Shown here one piece after another: positions 8,287 to 17,934 of a stretch of DNA of 64,000 nt; the stretch's first letter is position 1, and the number at the start of each line of letters is the position of its first letter. Both the position numbers and the translations under genes were made by a program. The stretch comes from Brevinema_A sp051649605. Lineage in GTDB: Bacteria > Spirochaetota > Brevinematia > Brevinematales > Brevinemataceae. The notes below the pieces were generated by a model that saw only the letters and a list, made by a program, of their open reading frames with translations, ran no database searches and was not told the origin of the DNA. The stretch is from the NCBI GenBank assembly GCA_051649605.1, contig JBOFHK010000002.1, positions 1-64,000 on the forward strand, written 5' to 3'.

Positions 8287-9672
8287 TTATAAGTGTGAGT
8301 TGGTAAAAATTTGTTTCAAGGCTTCTTCCCGTTTTTTTAATTGTTTGAGCTCTCGAACAATAATAAAAATTGTAGCAATCGTCGAAAAAATATCTGTAAA
8401 AGGAAAAGTAAGCCACACCCCACTAATCCCAAAGATCCATGGTAGAGTGTTTACTCCGAATACCATCAAACAAGGGCGTAATAAGGATAAAAATAAAGCT
8501 TCTTTAGGATGCCCCATTGCGAGTAATGCCCCTGAAGAAAAAATCTGTAAACCATAAAGAAAAAAGGTCGTCCCTATCGTCTTGGACGCCGCATTAGTAT
8601 ACGCAATAATATCTGGAGAATCCGTAAACAACTCAAAAACAAAATCAGGAGCCCCTATAAAAAGGAGAGAAGGAAAAATCCCTAAAAGAGTTGCAAAAGT
8701 AATTCCTTTAAAAATAATATTTTGTACTTTCAAAAATCGATTTGCCCCATAATTGTAACCAATTAAGGACTGTGTCCCTAAATTAGAACCAAAAATTGGC
8801 TGATATGCAAGGTGTACAAATCTCATCACTATTCCATATGCAGCCAAGGCACTCGTGCCATACAAAGCAAGCACCTTATTAGTAGAAATACCCATAATTA
8901 CAAATGTTAAGACTCTTAAAAAATTAGAAATCCCTATACTATAAATCTCTTTTATTAAGCTCCAAGTCATTCTTTTGATATAATGCCATTCAAAATGTAC
9001 CCTATAAAAATGAATAATTTCTCTTATGAGTATCACAGTTACAATTAATTGAGCCAAGATTGTCGCCCACGCTGCTCCAGCAACTCCCCAACCAAATATC
9101 ACAATAAATAAGGCATCCAAACCAACATTCAAAGAAGCTCCTAGCAAAGCCATTTTCATAATACTTTTGACTTCACCTCTAGCTCTCAGGATTCCCATCA
9201 TTACCCCATTGGTTGGCGCTAAGAAGCCGAACCATAAAATAACTTGACCATACTCACGAGAATAGGACAAGGTCTCTGATGAAGATCCTAAATATAATAA
9301 AATCGGATCTAAATAAAATAATAAAATTAATGAAAAAATGAGCGTTGACACAAAGCATAAAAATGCACCATTAACAATCGTATCATTAACTTTTTGAGTG
9401 TTATTAGCACCTAAAGCACGAGAAATGATAGAAGCCATCCCAGAACCATATAGACTTGATAATGCTAATAAAAAATTTTGAATTGTACTGTTAATAGTCA
9501 AAGCTGCTAATGCTTTTTCCCCAACAAAGCGTCCTACAAAAATCGAATCCACCATATTATATAATGCTTCTACCAAGCCCGTCGCCATCATCGGCAATGA
9601 TATTGCAATAATAGAATACATAATCCGATCATCATTTAATAAAGAATGCTGATCTTGCTTTGTGTCAGACAT
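8287..9672 (-). CDS. MATE family efflux transporter (first of three)
   Basis: A 461-residue MATE transporter, promoter-proximal in the cluster. The N-terminal half begins ALPMM-like and has ALYNMVDSIFVGRFVGEKALAAL; the second half has NLGTQSLIGYNYGANRF, a typical C-lobe segment. The three proteins are clearly paralogous but differ over most positions, so the duplications are not recent. Terminator 9707-9742 separates the gene from the preceding operon. No regulator of the TetR or MarR type is next to the cluster. Confidence 0.92.
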   Translation of the reverse strand: MSDTKQDQHSLLNDDRIMYSIIAISLPMMATGLVEALYNMVDSIFVGRFVGEKALAALTINSTIQNFLLALSSLYGSGMASIISRALGANNTQKVNDTIVNGAFLCFVSTLIFSLILLFYLDPILLYLGSSSETLSYSREYGQVILWFGFLAPTNGVMMGILRARGEVKSIMKMALLGASLNVGLDALFIVIFGWGVAGAAWATILAQLIVTVILIREIIHFYRVHFEWHYIKRMTWSLIKEIYSIGISNFLRVLTFVIMGISTNKVLALYGTSALAAYGIVMRFVHLAYQPIFGSNLGTQSLIGYNYGANRFLKVQNIIFKGITFATLLGIFPSLLFIGAPDFVFELFTDSPDIIAYTNAASKTIGTTFFLYGLQIFSSGALLAMGHPKEALFLSLLRPCLMVFGVNTLPWIFGISGVWLTFPFTDIFSTIATIFIIVRELKQLKKREEALKQIFTNSHL

Positions 9673-9706
9673 GATTTCCTCATGATTTAATAAAAAATTT
9701 TTCTAT

Positions 9707-9742
9707 AAAAAAGCAAGAATGCCTAGACACCCTTGCTTTTTT
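9707..9742 (-). terminator. Intrinsic terminator of the rpsA-TPR operon
   Basis: An 11-bp perfect stem AAAAAAGCAAG / CTTGCTTTTTT (9707-9717 and 9732-9742) with a 14-base loop. It lies between the end of the leftward TPR gene and the first MATE gene, with a U-tract on the leftward transcript. Confidence 0.75.
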
Positions 9743-9776
9743 GCAATAATTTAGATTGATAATCGATATTAAGCGA

Positions 9777-10547
9777 TCAATTTATAGGAAGCGTTAATTC
9801 CTCAGAACTTGACTGTTGAGATAGAAGATACGCCTTACCCATTGCAAAAGAAAGCCACACTGAGTCTGGATATTCCAGCTCTATCATTTGATAATATTCG
9901 ATTGCTTGCTCTTTGTTACCCAGCACCTCGTTATTACGAGCAATAGCAATAATAATATAATCTCTAAGCAATTTTTTTTTATCTAAATCCATTGCTTGCC
10001 GGTAAAAATCTAACGCAGCGGCAAAATCAAATCGCTGTTCTGCGTTAATCCCATCCACCATGGCAAGTACTGCACCCCAAAATCCTGGGTGCTCTCGTTT
10101 GATACTTTCTAAATAATCACTATCCCCTAAGCTAGCAAGAATCGTTTGATCATCCAAAAGGGAATTCAAATTACTTAATGGTAGAACTGTTTGTATCAAT
10201 AGAGCAGCTCTTACTCCAGCAGTTGTCCCTACATAGTCTGTAGTTAAAATCTCTAGATCATTTAAAGCTTGTTGATAAAGATTTTTTATCTGAAGCGAAG
10301 TAGGATTATTCGTTTCATATATTTGATTCGGGCGTGCTTGAAGCTCAGCAACAATAGCATATATTTTTTGCCACGTATCATCAAAAAGAATATTAGCTTC
10401 TCGATTTTTATTAACCTGAGTTTGGTGCAAATAACCAGCTAAAAATGAAAGAACTAAAACCCCTGCCAAAACAGCGAATACAATAATACGTTTTTTTATT
10501 AATAAGTTTAAGAAACGTTCAATTTTTGTTTCTTTTCGTGTTTCCAT
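9777..10547 (-). CDS. TPR-containing membrane-anchored protein (YfgM-like)
   Basis: 256 residues: a short basic cytoplasmic tail, one membrane helix at about 22-42 (IIVFAVLAGVLVLSFLAGYL), then an extracytoplasmic helical region with TPR-like pairs (FAAALDFYRQAMDLD and NKEQAIEYYQMIELEYPDSVW). This is the layout of YfgM/TPR_21 proteins (PF09976-like), which assist envelope protein biogenesis next to SecYEG. It follows rpsA by 23 bases and is the last gene of that operon. The family assignment is tentative; the topology is clear. Confidence 0.65.
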   Translation of the reverse strand: METRKETKIERFLNLLIKKRIIVFAVLAGVLVLSFLAGYLHQTQVNKNREANILFDDTWQKIYAIVAELQARPNQIYETNNPTSLQIKNLYQQALNDLEILTTDYVGTTAGVRAALLIQTVLPLSNLNSLLDDQTILASLGDSDYLESIKREHPGFWGAVLAMVDGINAEQRFDFAAALDFYRQAMDLDKKKLLRDYIIIAIARNNEVLGNKEQAIEYYQMIELEYPDSVWLSFAMGKAYLLSQQSSSEELTLPIN

Positions 10548-10570
10548 AGTATATTCTCCGCGATATGCTA

Positions 10571-12220
10571 TTATTTCTTTTTAAGAGCATCTCCAAGGAT
10601 CGTTCCTAAGGTGGGAGTATCTTGTGTTTGATTATTCATTACTTGGTTAACAGCAGCACGTTCTTCAGCTTGAGCAATTTCTTTAACGCTAAGTTCAATT
10701 TTTTGCTGATTAATCCGTCGTACTACACCCTGCAATGTATCACCTTCTTTACAAAATTCTTGAACATCGTTAATATTATTATCTGACAGTTGAGAAATAT
10801 GAATAAAGGCAAGAATATTATTTTCGAGTTCTACTTCTACGCCATCTCTATAAAGTGTTTTTACAACTCCAGATACTAAAGATCCTATAGGATGATTGTC
10901 GGCAAAATTTTGGTATGGATTTTTTGATAATTGCTTAATACCTAATCGAAGTCTTTCTTTTTGAGGCTCGATATTAAGAACGACCGCAGAAACATGGTCG
11001 CCTTTTTTGAATTGATCAGCAAGATTAATATTCTCATTTGACCAATCAATATCTTCTTTTCTGATCAAACCTTGAATCCCGTCTTCAAACACAACAAAGA
11101 TCCCAAACTCTGTAATAGACGTAACTTTCCCTTGATGAATAGTTTTGAGAGCATAATGAACACCTGCTTGAGACCAAGGATTCTCTAATAAATCACGTAA
11201 TGACACCGAAATTCTTTCTTTTTCACTGTCTAATTCTTTGATTTTGACTTCTAAACGATCACCAATATTAAGTAACTGCCTTGGATCTCTATTAACCCAA
11301 CTCATCTCACTTACAGGGAGAATCATTTCTACACCGCTGTCATCTTCTAAAATTACCAGTCCTCGAGCGAAACGAATCGCTTTAGCGGTGATATTATCAC
11401 CAACTTTCCTAGTCTTTAAGAATGTAAGAGTAGGATTTTCGATCACTGCCTTACGAGATACTTTAATAGATTTTTTTACGGGATCAATTTGATCGATCAT
11501 CACTTCAAATTTATCACCTACTTTTAGCACATCAGGGAGATTTTTAATATATTTCCAATCTAATTGGGTAATATGTAAAAACATCGTGATATTTTCTGCA
11601 ATCACTAAGGCAAAACTGTCAGCAACAGAACTTACCGTAACCTCAATACGATCACCGATTTGATATTTTGAGGTAAACCCGTCAAAATACTCTTTTTGGA
11701 ACTGATCTCGCAACACTCTTTCAGAGACAACAATACGATCTCCCTCCATTTTAATAACAACAACATCAAATGATTGGCCTATTAATTCTTGTTCATTTTT
11801 TGGAACTCGAATCTGAGAAAAGGGAAGAAAAGCTTCAACTCCACCAATGGAAACCATATATCCTACATTTTTTGACTCTTTATTTGTCAAAATACGGGTA
11901 GCTTTAGCGGTAATAGGGGTATTGTTGTCTACTGATTCTTGGAGACTTTCAAAACTTCGGGCAATAACGGCTTTTTTTTGAGAAACTTGGGCAATCCCAT
12001 CCCTCATTCCCATAGGTACAATATCTATCTCATCGCCAATAGCAACAGAACCTACAAGTTCCGTCATAGGAAGGATCATTTCTGACTTACCTCCTAAGGC
12101 GATAAAATATCCATTCTCTGTCTGAGAAACGACTTTACCCTTTTGTACTGTTTGACCTTGTTGACTATCTTTTTTTGGTTCGTTCATTGCTTGTAAAAAG
12201 ATATCATCGTAAGTACTCAT
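10571..12220 (-). CDS. rpsA: Ribosomal protein S1
   Basis: A 549-residue protein with six S1/OB RNA-binding repeats. These begin near GKVVSQTENGYFIALG, TAKATRILTN, GDRIEVTVSS, GDNITAKAIRFARG, HQGKVTSITEFGIFVVF and GSLVSGVVKTLY. Repeat number and length match the six-domain S1 of Gram-negative bacteria, which brings mRNA to the 30S subunit. The fifth repeat is closest to consensus (TEFGIFVVFEDGIQGLI). The ATG has GGAGTGGAGT just upstream. It heads an operon with the TPR membrane protein. Confidence 0.93.
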   Translation of the reverse strand: MSTYDDIFLQAMNEPKKDSQQGQTVQKGKVVSQTENGYFIALGGKSEMILPMTELVGSVAIGDEIDIVPMGMRDGIAQVSQKKAVIARSFESLQESVDNNTPITAKATRILTNKESKNVGYMVSIGGVEAFLPFSQIRVPKNEQELIGQSFDVVVIKMEGDRIVVSERVLRDQFQKEYFDGFTSKYQIGDRIEVTVSSVADSFALVIAENITMFLHITQLDWKYIKNLPDVLKVGDKFEVMIDQIDPVKKSIKVSRKAVIENPTLTFLKTRKVGDNITAKAIRFARGLVILEDDSGVEMILPVSEMSWVNRDPRQLLNIGDRLEVKIKELDSEKERISVSLRDLLENPWSQAGVHYALKTIHQGKVTSITEFGIFVVFEDGIQGLIRKEDIDWSNENINLADQFKKGDHVSAVVLNIEPQKERLRLGIKQLSKNPYQNFADNHPIGSLVSGVVKTLYRDGVEVELENNILAFIHISQLSDNNINDVQEFCKEGDTLQGVVRRINQQKIELSVKEIAQAEERAAVNQVMNNQTQDTPTLGTILGDALKKK

Positions 12221-12257
12221 ACTCCACTCCGTTTTCTATAAAAATTCGCTGTCCTAC

Positions 12258-12286
12258 ATTATCTATAATTTTTAACAAAATATCAA
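12258..12286 (-). promoter_or_regulatory. Promoter of rpsA
   Basis: Read on the minus strand: TTGATA (12286-12281), 17-bp spacer, GATAAT (12263-12258). Each box has one mismatch to sigma70 consensus. It lies 38 bp before the rpsA start. Confidence 0.6.
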
Positions 12287-12306
12287 GTAAATTCACAAAA
12301 AACATA

Positions 12307-12897
12307 CTATTTTAGCAAAATATTTGTGATTTTGAACGATACAGCCTGTTTCGTCTTAATATAAGAAGTCGTTTTCACCGAAACGGGAATATATTTTTGC
12401 TCAATTTGTTCCCAAGAAAGATCTAAATTATAAATTCTTTTACCATTTTCAAAATATTGTATTTGAGTTACTAATCCCAAATTCCCTTCAGTAAATAGAT
12501 ATTGGACTTCCTGATCACCTTTTTGATAAGAAACTTGATATTGACCATCTTTAACCAATTCTGTTGTAAAACGTTTTTGAAGTCTCACATAGGCTGACGT
12601 ATTTAATAAAGGAAGAAGCATCGTATTAATATAATTAGCTTGCGACGCTAAAGTATACTCATAAAACGGTTCGGTATCTTTAACTAATAGAGTAATCCCT
12701 TGATCAATATCATAAGATAATTCCACTCGATAAGGTTTTTTAATTTTCCTTTTAAGAAGAAGATCAGCACTTTTATCTTCTAATTGAGCCGTAAAGGACG
12801 AAGCTGTTTGCTCTAAATGCCTCTGTCTTAAGAGATAAAACTGATCCTCAGCATAGAGTATCGAAATATTAATTAATATAAAAAATAGAACTCTCAT
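12307..12897 (-). CDS. Secreted LolA-like protein
   Basis: 196 residues with a short signal peptide (about 1-16, FILINISILYA). The mature part is beta-rich: FTAQLEDKSAD, KKPYRVELSYDI, TLLVKDTEPFYEYTL, YFENGKRIYNLDLSWEQIEQKYIPVSVKTTSYI. The pattern resembles the outer-membrane lipoprotein-sorting (LolA-like) fold, which would suit a periplasmic carrier, but no diagnostic motif is visible. It overlaps the preceding lipoprotein gene by 4 bases (ATGA) and is surely cotranscribed and coupled with it. Function not established. Confidence 0.55.
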   Translation of the reverse strand: MRVLFFILINISILYAEDQFYLLRQRHLEQTASSFTAQLEDKSADLLLKRKIKKPYRVELSYDIDQGITLLVKDTEPFYEYTLASQANYINTMLLPLLNTSAYVRLQKRFTTELVKDGQYQVSYQKGDQEVQYLFTEGNLGLVTQIQYFENGKRIYNLDLSWEQIEQKYIPVSVKTTSYIKTKQAVSFKITNILLK

Positions 12898-15116
12898 AAT
12901 AGAAAAATCCTCCTCAAAAACTGAGCAAAAGAAGAATACTCACTCCAAATTAGTACTCGGTCAAAAAAATCATCAGGTTTTTCCTGATTTGCATCTTGGG
13001 CTAAAGTCGTAAGATCAATTGCCTCACCTGAAGAAATATTTGTAATACGAAGGCGTTGTAACCCATCAGCACCGTAAGAAGCTAGCACTTCCCGTCGCCG
13101 TGCTGCACCAATATAGTAGGCAATCCCATTCTTCTGGTATAATTCTGCTTCAATAGTAAGAGACTTATCTTTATCAAAACGAATAGCAAGTACCCCATTA
13201 GATCCATCAGCAACCCATAAAATATCTTCATAGGGATAAACTGAGAACGACTCGCCCACCAAAGCAATCCTTGTAACTTGCTCACCAACCCTACGGTTAG
13301 ATTTTTTTTCGTACAGGAGTAAGCCATCCAGTTTATCCGTAACAATATAATATTCATTACCATATATTTTATGAGGTATTACCGACGTTACATCTGAAAA
13401 CGGTTTTTTAACAAAAGAAATCACTTCCCAAGATAATCGATCCACAATAAAAAAACCTTCAATACCTGCTGCAATATACAAGGTGTTAACATCAGCGTAA
13501 ACATTTTTAATAGAAGGAACTGATATATTTGTTTTTATCATATCGAACTGTGTTTGTACTTGGTATCGAGGAAGTTGTCTCAGTAATTCCGCAATAACTG
13601 CTGTATCTACACTGTTAATAATCGAAACATAGTCTCCCTGAACCCAATAATCATAAATTTCACGAATATTAATCCCTGAATTCTCTAATATAGGAATTAA
13701 AGAAAGTGCCAAATCTGCTTGTTTGAATAAAATAGAAAAAAGACGCTGTGCTTCTTCATCCCCCAAAGCTAAAAGACGATTCTTTAAATCTTCATTCTCT
13801 GCTACAAAAAAAGTACGTCCTAAAGAATCAACCGTTCGCTGAATCTCCAAACGAGCATCCCCAACCTGCCTACGGTTAGCAAAAGGATTATAGGATTCAT
13901 TATGCACAATACTTGTATCAATATCTCCTGCTAAATTAATATTCGACAGTAACGACTCTTCAAATAGTGTATCTGTTTTTTGATCGACAATAGGCATTTC
14001 GAGGATTGTTTGGTTTTGGGCAACTTGTTGTAAACCTGATAACGAAATAATATTTTGAAGATCTTCTGGGGCTAAATCTGTTGGTATCTTAGTGTCTGAA
14101 TTCATTTGAGCTGCTATTTCAGCTACTATCTGGGGAGTGAGATTGGATTGGATTTGACCAGCCAAATCAATCCCTTGTTGTGCGGCAAGGTTAGGTATTG
14201 CACCCCCACTAAGGAGAGTATTTAATAGCTGGGGATCAACTTGCTTAATAACATCAGTTCCAAAAATCCCTTGAGCGGTATTTAGAATATTAGACAATAA
14301 AGCTTGATTGGTAACGGTTAATATTTGCTGGAGTTGTTCTCTTTGTTGTTCTGGAATAAAAGGGATATTTGAAATAACAGAAGAAAATAGAGTAGGATTA
14401 TTTAAGGCTAGATTTACCAAACTATCCAAATCCGTAATTTGGGAAATGTTAGTAATAGCAAGTGCTCCTGGAGCTGCTAATGATAAAAACTGCTGTGCAG
14501 GACGATCAATATCCAAAGACGCCACTAAGTCCACTAAAGATGCAATCTGTGGCAATTCAAAATTGCTATTGGAAATAAAAGATAAATCGTAAGAAACAAT
14601 ACCGATATTTTCTGTTGTTGCTAAAATATGGTAAATTCCTTGGGGATTAAAGCTAGTAATAGTATGTTTAATCCTAAGATTTGGAGCTGTTATCAAAGAG
14701 CCAATGGGTTTGGTGCTTTCTGGAGTGATCTCCGCAATGCCTATGCCTCCTCCTGACAAGGTGTCATAAGCATAAATAAGATTCGTCATTGTTTCTGTTT
14801 CAAGCATTTCAACAGTACGAATATATACTTGTTCTAATTCTTCAGAGTATAAATTAGTTAATGATAAAGGCAACACAGGGTCCATAGAATCCCCAACAAT
14901 ACGATAAACCAGAATACCTCCAGAACCTGCTGCTGCATAAATCAAATCTCCTCTTTGGATAAAATTCCTAATATCTTCAAAAGCAGGAGTTGGAGACACG
15001 GCAATCGCCACAAGAGGATAGGCAATTGAGTTATCATGCTGAAGTCTACTACAAGAAGAAGCAAAAATTAATACCAGATTAAGAAAAAGCAACGATTTAC
15101 CTATAAAACACCTCAT
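12894..15116 (-). CDS. Large lipoprotein with propeller-like repeats
   Basis: 740 residues from the ATG at 15116, chosen because it gives a clean lipoprotein signal: a basic start, a hydrophobic core LLFLNLVLIFASSC and lipidation Cys22. A TTG 45 bases upstream would bury the signal. Residues about 30-190 and 540-740 hold LVIVD/propeller-type repeats such as GDLIYAAAGSGGILVYRIV, NTLYIAAGIEGFFIVD and ILWVADGSNGVLAIRF. The middle, about 210-420, is helical and rich in Gln, Asn and Leu. It should sit on the periplasmic or surface side of an envelope membrane. It is coupled to the LolA-like gene. I do not recognise a specific family. Confidence 0.65.
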   Translation of the reverse strand: MRCFIGKSLLFLNLVLIFASSCSRLQHDNSIAYPLVAIAVSPTPAFEDIRNFIQRGDLIYAAAGSGGILVYRIVGDSMDPVLPLSLTNLYSEELEQVYIRTVEMLETETMTNLIYAYDTLSGGGIGIAEITPESTKPIGSLITAPNLRIKHTITSFNPQGIYHILATTENIGIVSYDLSFISNSNFELPQIASLVDLVASLDIDRPAQQFLSLAAPGALAITNISQITDLDSLVNLALNNPTLFSSVISNIPFIPEQQREQLQQILTVTNQALLSNILNTAQGIFGTDVIKQVDPQLLNTLLSGGAIPNLAAQQGIDLAGQIQSNLTPQIVAEIAAQMNSDTKIPTDLAPEDLQNIISLSGLQQVAQNQTILEMPIVDQKTDTLFEESLLSNINLAGDIDTSIVHNESYNPFANRRQVGDARLEIQRTVDSLGRTFFVAENEDLKNRLLALGDEEAQRLFSILFKQADLALSLIPILENSGINIREIYDYWVQGDYVSIINSVDTAVIAELLRQLPRYQVQTQFDMIKTNISVPSIKNVYADVNTLYIAAGIEGFFIVDRLSWEVISFVKKPFSDVTSVIPHKIYGNEYYIVTDKLDGLLLYEKKSNRRVGEQVTRIALVGESFSVYPYEDILWVADGSNGVLAIRFDKDKSLTIEAELYQKNGIAYYIGAARRREVLASYGADGLQRLRITNISSGEAIDLTTLAQDANQEKPDDFFDRVLIWSEYSSFAQFLRRIFLL

Positions 15117-15259
15117 TATTATTGATATCTTTATTATAACTATAAAATCCAGAAATATCAAACAAGATTTGCTTGAGCTCCTTTAATAGTTGCAAAATCT
15201 AAAAAATTATAAGATACTTTATAGAAGATATTATTTTCTTTATTATGGAGGATGATTTT

Positions 15260-16954
15260 ATGCCCTTACTGATCTTTTTTCTCATATTTATCTCAACATC
15301 ACTAAACGCTGTTGATCCTATTATAGAAATCTCTGTTGAACCCAAAACAATCGGTACCAACGAAACCGCTGAAATTCGTGTCAGTATTATCAACGAAGAT
15401 GCCACAAAACCCCCAGTAGCATCCGCTTCCTCTGATAAATTCACGATTTCTTATCGGGGGCATTCTTCTCAACGTTCTATTAGTATTATAAACAATAAGA
15501 CGGAAATAAAAACAATCTATTCTTATAGTTATCAATTCACCCCAAAAGAGGCTGGTACTTTTACGATTCCCGCTTTTATCGTTACCACAAAACAAGGGAA
15601 ACAACTTTATAGCGACTCCCTACAAATTAAAGTCGATAGTATTGCCAATCTACGTCCCAAAAGTCGTAGAGGGAATCCTTTTAGTATGTTTTTTGAAGAA
15701 CCCCTTGAGGCTTTTTTGGTATTACGAGTACCTCAAGATCGAATCCCTCAAAATACTGGGTTGTTAGTCGATTTATACCTATTCTCCAATGATCCAGATT
15801 TTCTTAAAAATCCCCAATTAATGCAACAAGTACAACCTGTACAGTTCGATGGTGGACGTATTCATGAGCTAAGATACCAAGGTGATAGCGAACTAATCGC
15901 CGAACAATTTGGAATATCTACATTTTATGGTAAAATTATCAGAAAATTTTTACTCTTTCCTTTGGAAAAAGGAGCATTGAATCTTCGTCCTCCAGGATAT
16001 TATTATCGTCAAGGAATAAACGCCTTTCATGTGCTAGGTGATCCAATCGAAATTATGTCTTATCCCCTGACCGATACCCTAACTTATATCGGTAATGAAG
16101 TTACACTTACAGCTAAACTATCAACTTCTAATGTCAACGTTTCTGATGAACTCCAACTCTCTTTTATTATTGAAGGAGATGGTAATGTCGATTTTTTCGC
16201 TGACCCTTATAGTAGCCTCGCTCTTTCTAATATTTTTATTGCCAAACCAGAAACTTTACTAGAAGTAGGGACGATAAACAGTAATCAACTTTATGTCAAA
16301 AAAACATTTGCTTACACAATTATCCCTAAACAAGCCGGTACTTATACCCTTCCTTCTGTAATATTTTCTTTCGCTAATACCAAGGGCATTACTACCAATA
16401 TACAATCACAAGCTCTTACATTCACAGTGAACGCCAGTACAAAGACTTCAAGAACTGACCGCTTTATTCCTTTTGCACCAGTGCCAAAGACTCAAAGCTA
16501 CCGTTCAGGAACAGGACTGATGATCTTCACGATATTCTTAGGTATTATAATAATGTTATCCTCGTTTTTTTATGCTCAACAAAAAATACGCCTCTCATCA
16601 GATCTTCGTTATGCCCGCACTCACAAAGCAAAAAAACGCCTACAAAAAATTCTCTCCGAAAGTGAACAGGCAATCCAAAAGAATAATTATAAAGACGCCT
16701 CCCGATTACTGCGGCAGAGTATTCTTTATTTTTGTGCCGATAAATTTGGGGTTAGTAATTCTTCCTCCCCTCAAGAATTTCTTGATTTTTTAGTGCTAAA
16801 AAATCTCGAGTTTCCTAAGCAAAAACTTTTTTTGGACTTACTTAGTCATTTAGATTTTTATGCCTTTGGCTCTTCTCCTACCAAAACACAAATTACTGAA
16901 TATCTCTCTGATGCCTACCAGATTTTAGAAGAATTAGATAATATCAAATTGTAA
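15260..16954 (+). CDS. BatD-like membrane protein
   Basis: 564 residues from the ATG at 15260, which has GGAGGAT 6 bases upstream; an ATG 15 bases earlier lies in that site. Signal peptide about 1-17, then a long beta-rich extracytoplasmic part with two Ig-like modules (start EISVEPKTIGTNETAEIRV and second TYIGNEVTLTAKLSTSNVNVSDE). One membrane helix is near 415-440 (GLMIFTIFLGIIIMLSSFFYA), and a helical cytoplasmic tail contains DASRLLRQSILYFCADKFG and PQEFLDFL. This order matches BatD of the Bacteroides aerotolerance system, found also in Leptospira and Borrelia, where it works with von Willebrand domain proteins BatA/B and a MoxR ATPase. None of these partners is in the window. Confidence 0.65.
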   Translation: MPLLIFFLIFISTSLNAVDPIIEISVEPKTIGTNETAEIRVSIINEDATKPPVASASSDKFTISYRGHSSQRSISIINNKTEIKTIYSYSYQFTPKEAGTFTIPAFIVTTKQGKQLYSDSLQIKVDSIANLRPKSRRGNPFSMFFEEPLEAFLVLRVPQDRIPQNTGLLVDLYLFSNDPDFLKNPQLMQQVQPVQFDGGRIHELRYQGDSELIAEQFGISTFYGKIIRKFLLFPLEKGALNLRPPGYYYRQGINAFHVLGDPIEIMSYPLTDTLTYIGNEVTLTAKLSTSNVNVSDELQLSFIIEGDGNVDFFADPYSSLALSNIFIAKPETLLEVGTINSNQLYVKKTFAYTIIPKQAGTYTLPSVIFSFANTKGITTNIQSQALTFTVNASTKTSRTDRFIPFAPVPKTQSYRSGTGLMIFTIFLGIIIMLSSFFYAQQKIRLSSDLRYARTHKAKKRLQKILSESEQAIQKNNYKDASRLLRQSILYFCADKFGVSNSSSPQEFLDFLVLKNLEFPKQKLFLDLLSHLDFYAFGSSPTKTQITEYLSDAYQILEELDNIKL

Positions 16955-16970
16955 CAATAGCTGAGAAAAT

Positions 16971-16999
16971 GAGCTGATAGGATTTCTAAGAATCAGCTC
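16971..16999 (+). terminator. Hairpin after the BatD-like gene
   Basis: GAGCTGAT (16971-16978) pairs with ATCAGCTC (16992-16999), followed by TATCTTTATAA. The weak U-tract makes this a doubtful terminator; a better one lies at 17041-17080. Confidence 0.3.
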
Positions 17000-17040
17000 T
17001 ATCTTTATAATACCATAGAACAATAACAATCACCATATAA

Positions 17041-17080
17041 AAAATAAGGAACTCTTCTTAATAGAGTTTCTTATTTTTTT
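17041..17080. terminator. Bidirectional intrinsic terminator
   Basis: A 15-bp stem with one wobble (17041-17055 with 17063-17077), loop TCTTAAT, and a T-run on the plus strand. The left arm supplies A residues, so it can also serve the convergent gene at 17125-17892. Confidence 0.65.
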
Positions 17081-17124
17081 ATCAAAACCTTATAGCATAT
17101 TTTCAAAGTGATAAGATATTAAAT

Positions 17125-17892
17125 TTAATCCCCATGAGTTGAAATCAATTCTAAAACTTCCTCTTCATTTTGATAGAAACGAGCATACATATTATCGGGA
17201 TCAGTATGAATACGATAATCCCAAATAATTTGCATGATCCCAATAGAAATAGCACTATAAAAATACCATAGTAAAAAATTTCTTTCTTTTTTAGGGTCTA
17301 CAGTAAACACCAGATCCTCTTCTACCCAAGCTTGTTTATTGATTTCTGCCGTTATTATATATTCTATTTTTTGTATTTTATCCCAATAATTATTTAAGTT
17401 AAGCTGATAAATAACTAAATGAGCGATGAATAATAAGATTATCCACACCAAATACTCCAAAACATAGAACTCAAGAAGATAATTTTGAAAAAGCTCAGAA
17501 AATAGAGCACTAATTATTGCTATAGTCATAAGAGTAAAAAATGCTGGAATAGAAATAGGAGTCAAAGCCTCAATTTTTGTTATTAGTAGAGGGTTTTTAA
17601 GTGCTATGAGTTGTGATAAATTCTGATACCAATCTTTTTTACGAATAATAAATTGATTAAGCCGTTTGATCCGCATATAAGAAAAAATATAGTAAGGTAT
17701 ATAGCATAATATCCATAGCACGCCCATTTTTTCAGTATCTAGTGTAAGATCAAATGCCACAGATAAGGTTACACCCATTAAGGCAAGAAAAAAAACCCCA
17801 AAATAAGACAAAACCACATATCCATACGAACACAAAGCCCCACCTTGACGCTCTTGCTGATTTTCTAAAAGACGCTTATAATACCTATTCAT
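17125..17892 (-). CDS. Multi-pass membrane protein of unknown function
   Basis: 255 residues with about five hydrophobic segments, near 24-48, 56-72, 113-133, 140-165 and 208-226. Between them lie basic, aromatic-rich cytoplasmic loops (KRLLENQQERQGG, YMRIKRLNQFIIRKKDWYQN). The C-terminal end is acidic and soluble (QNEEEVLELIS). I do not recognise the family. It follows the glycosyltransferase gene by 42 bases in the same direction, so a link to lipid-sugar or envelope metabolism is possible but unproven. Its ribosome-binding site is weak. Confidence 0.6.
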   Translation of the reverse strand: MNRYYKRLLENQQERQGGALCSYGYVVLSYFGVFFLALMGVTLSVAFDLTLDTEKMGVLWILCYIPYYIFSYMRIKRLNQFIIRKKDWYQNLSQLIALKNPLLITKIEALTPISIPAFFTLMTIAIISALFSELFQNYLLEFYVLEYLVWIILLFIAHLVIYQLNLNNYWDKIQKIEYIITAEINKQAWVEEDLVFTVDPKKERNFLLWYFYSAISIGIMQIIWDYRIHTDPDNMYARFYQNEEEVLELISTHGD

Positions 17893-17934
17893 TTATTATT
17901 ACCCCAAAATACACTACTCTGTTATTAAATATTA

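Noticed and set aside
8276..8416. Upstream extension of the middle MATE gene
   Set aside because: It would overlap the preceding MATE gene by 130 bases and add 47 residues unlike the family; the GTG at 8275 has AAAGGAG at the right distance.
14308..14592. Rightward open frame opposite the large lipoprotein gene
   Set aside because: No signal, domain or ribosome-binding site; the leftward lipoprotein frame is continuous and convincing.
15117..15161. TTG start for the large lipoprotein
   Set aside because: It would place 15 hydrophobic residues before a clean signal peptide that starts at the ATG at 15116.
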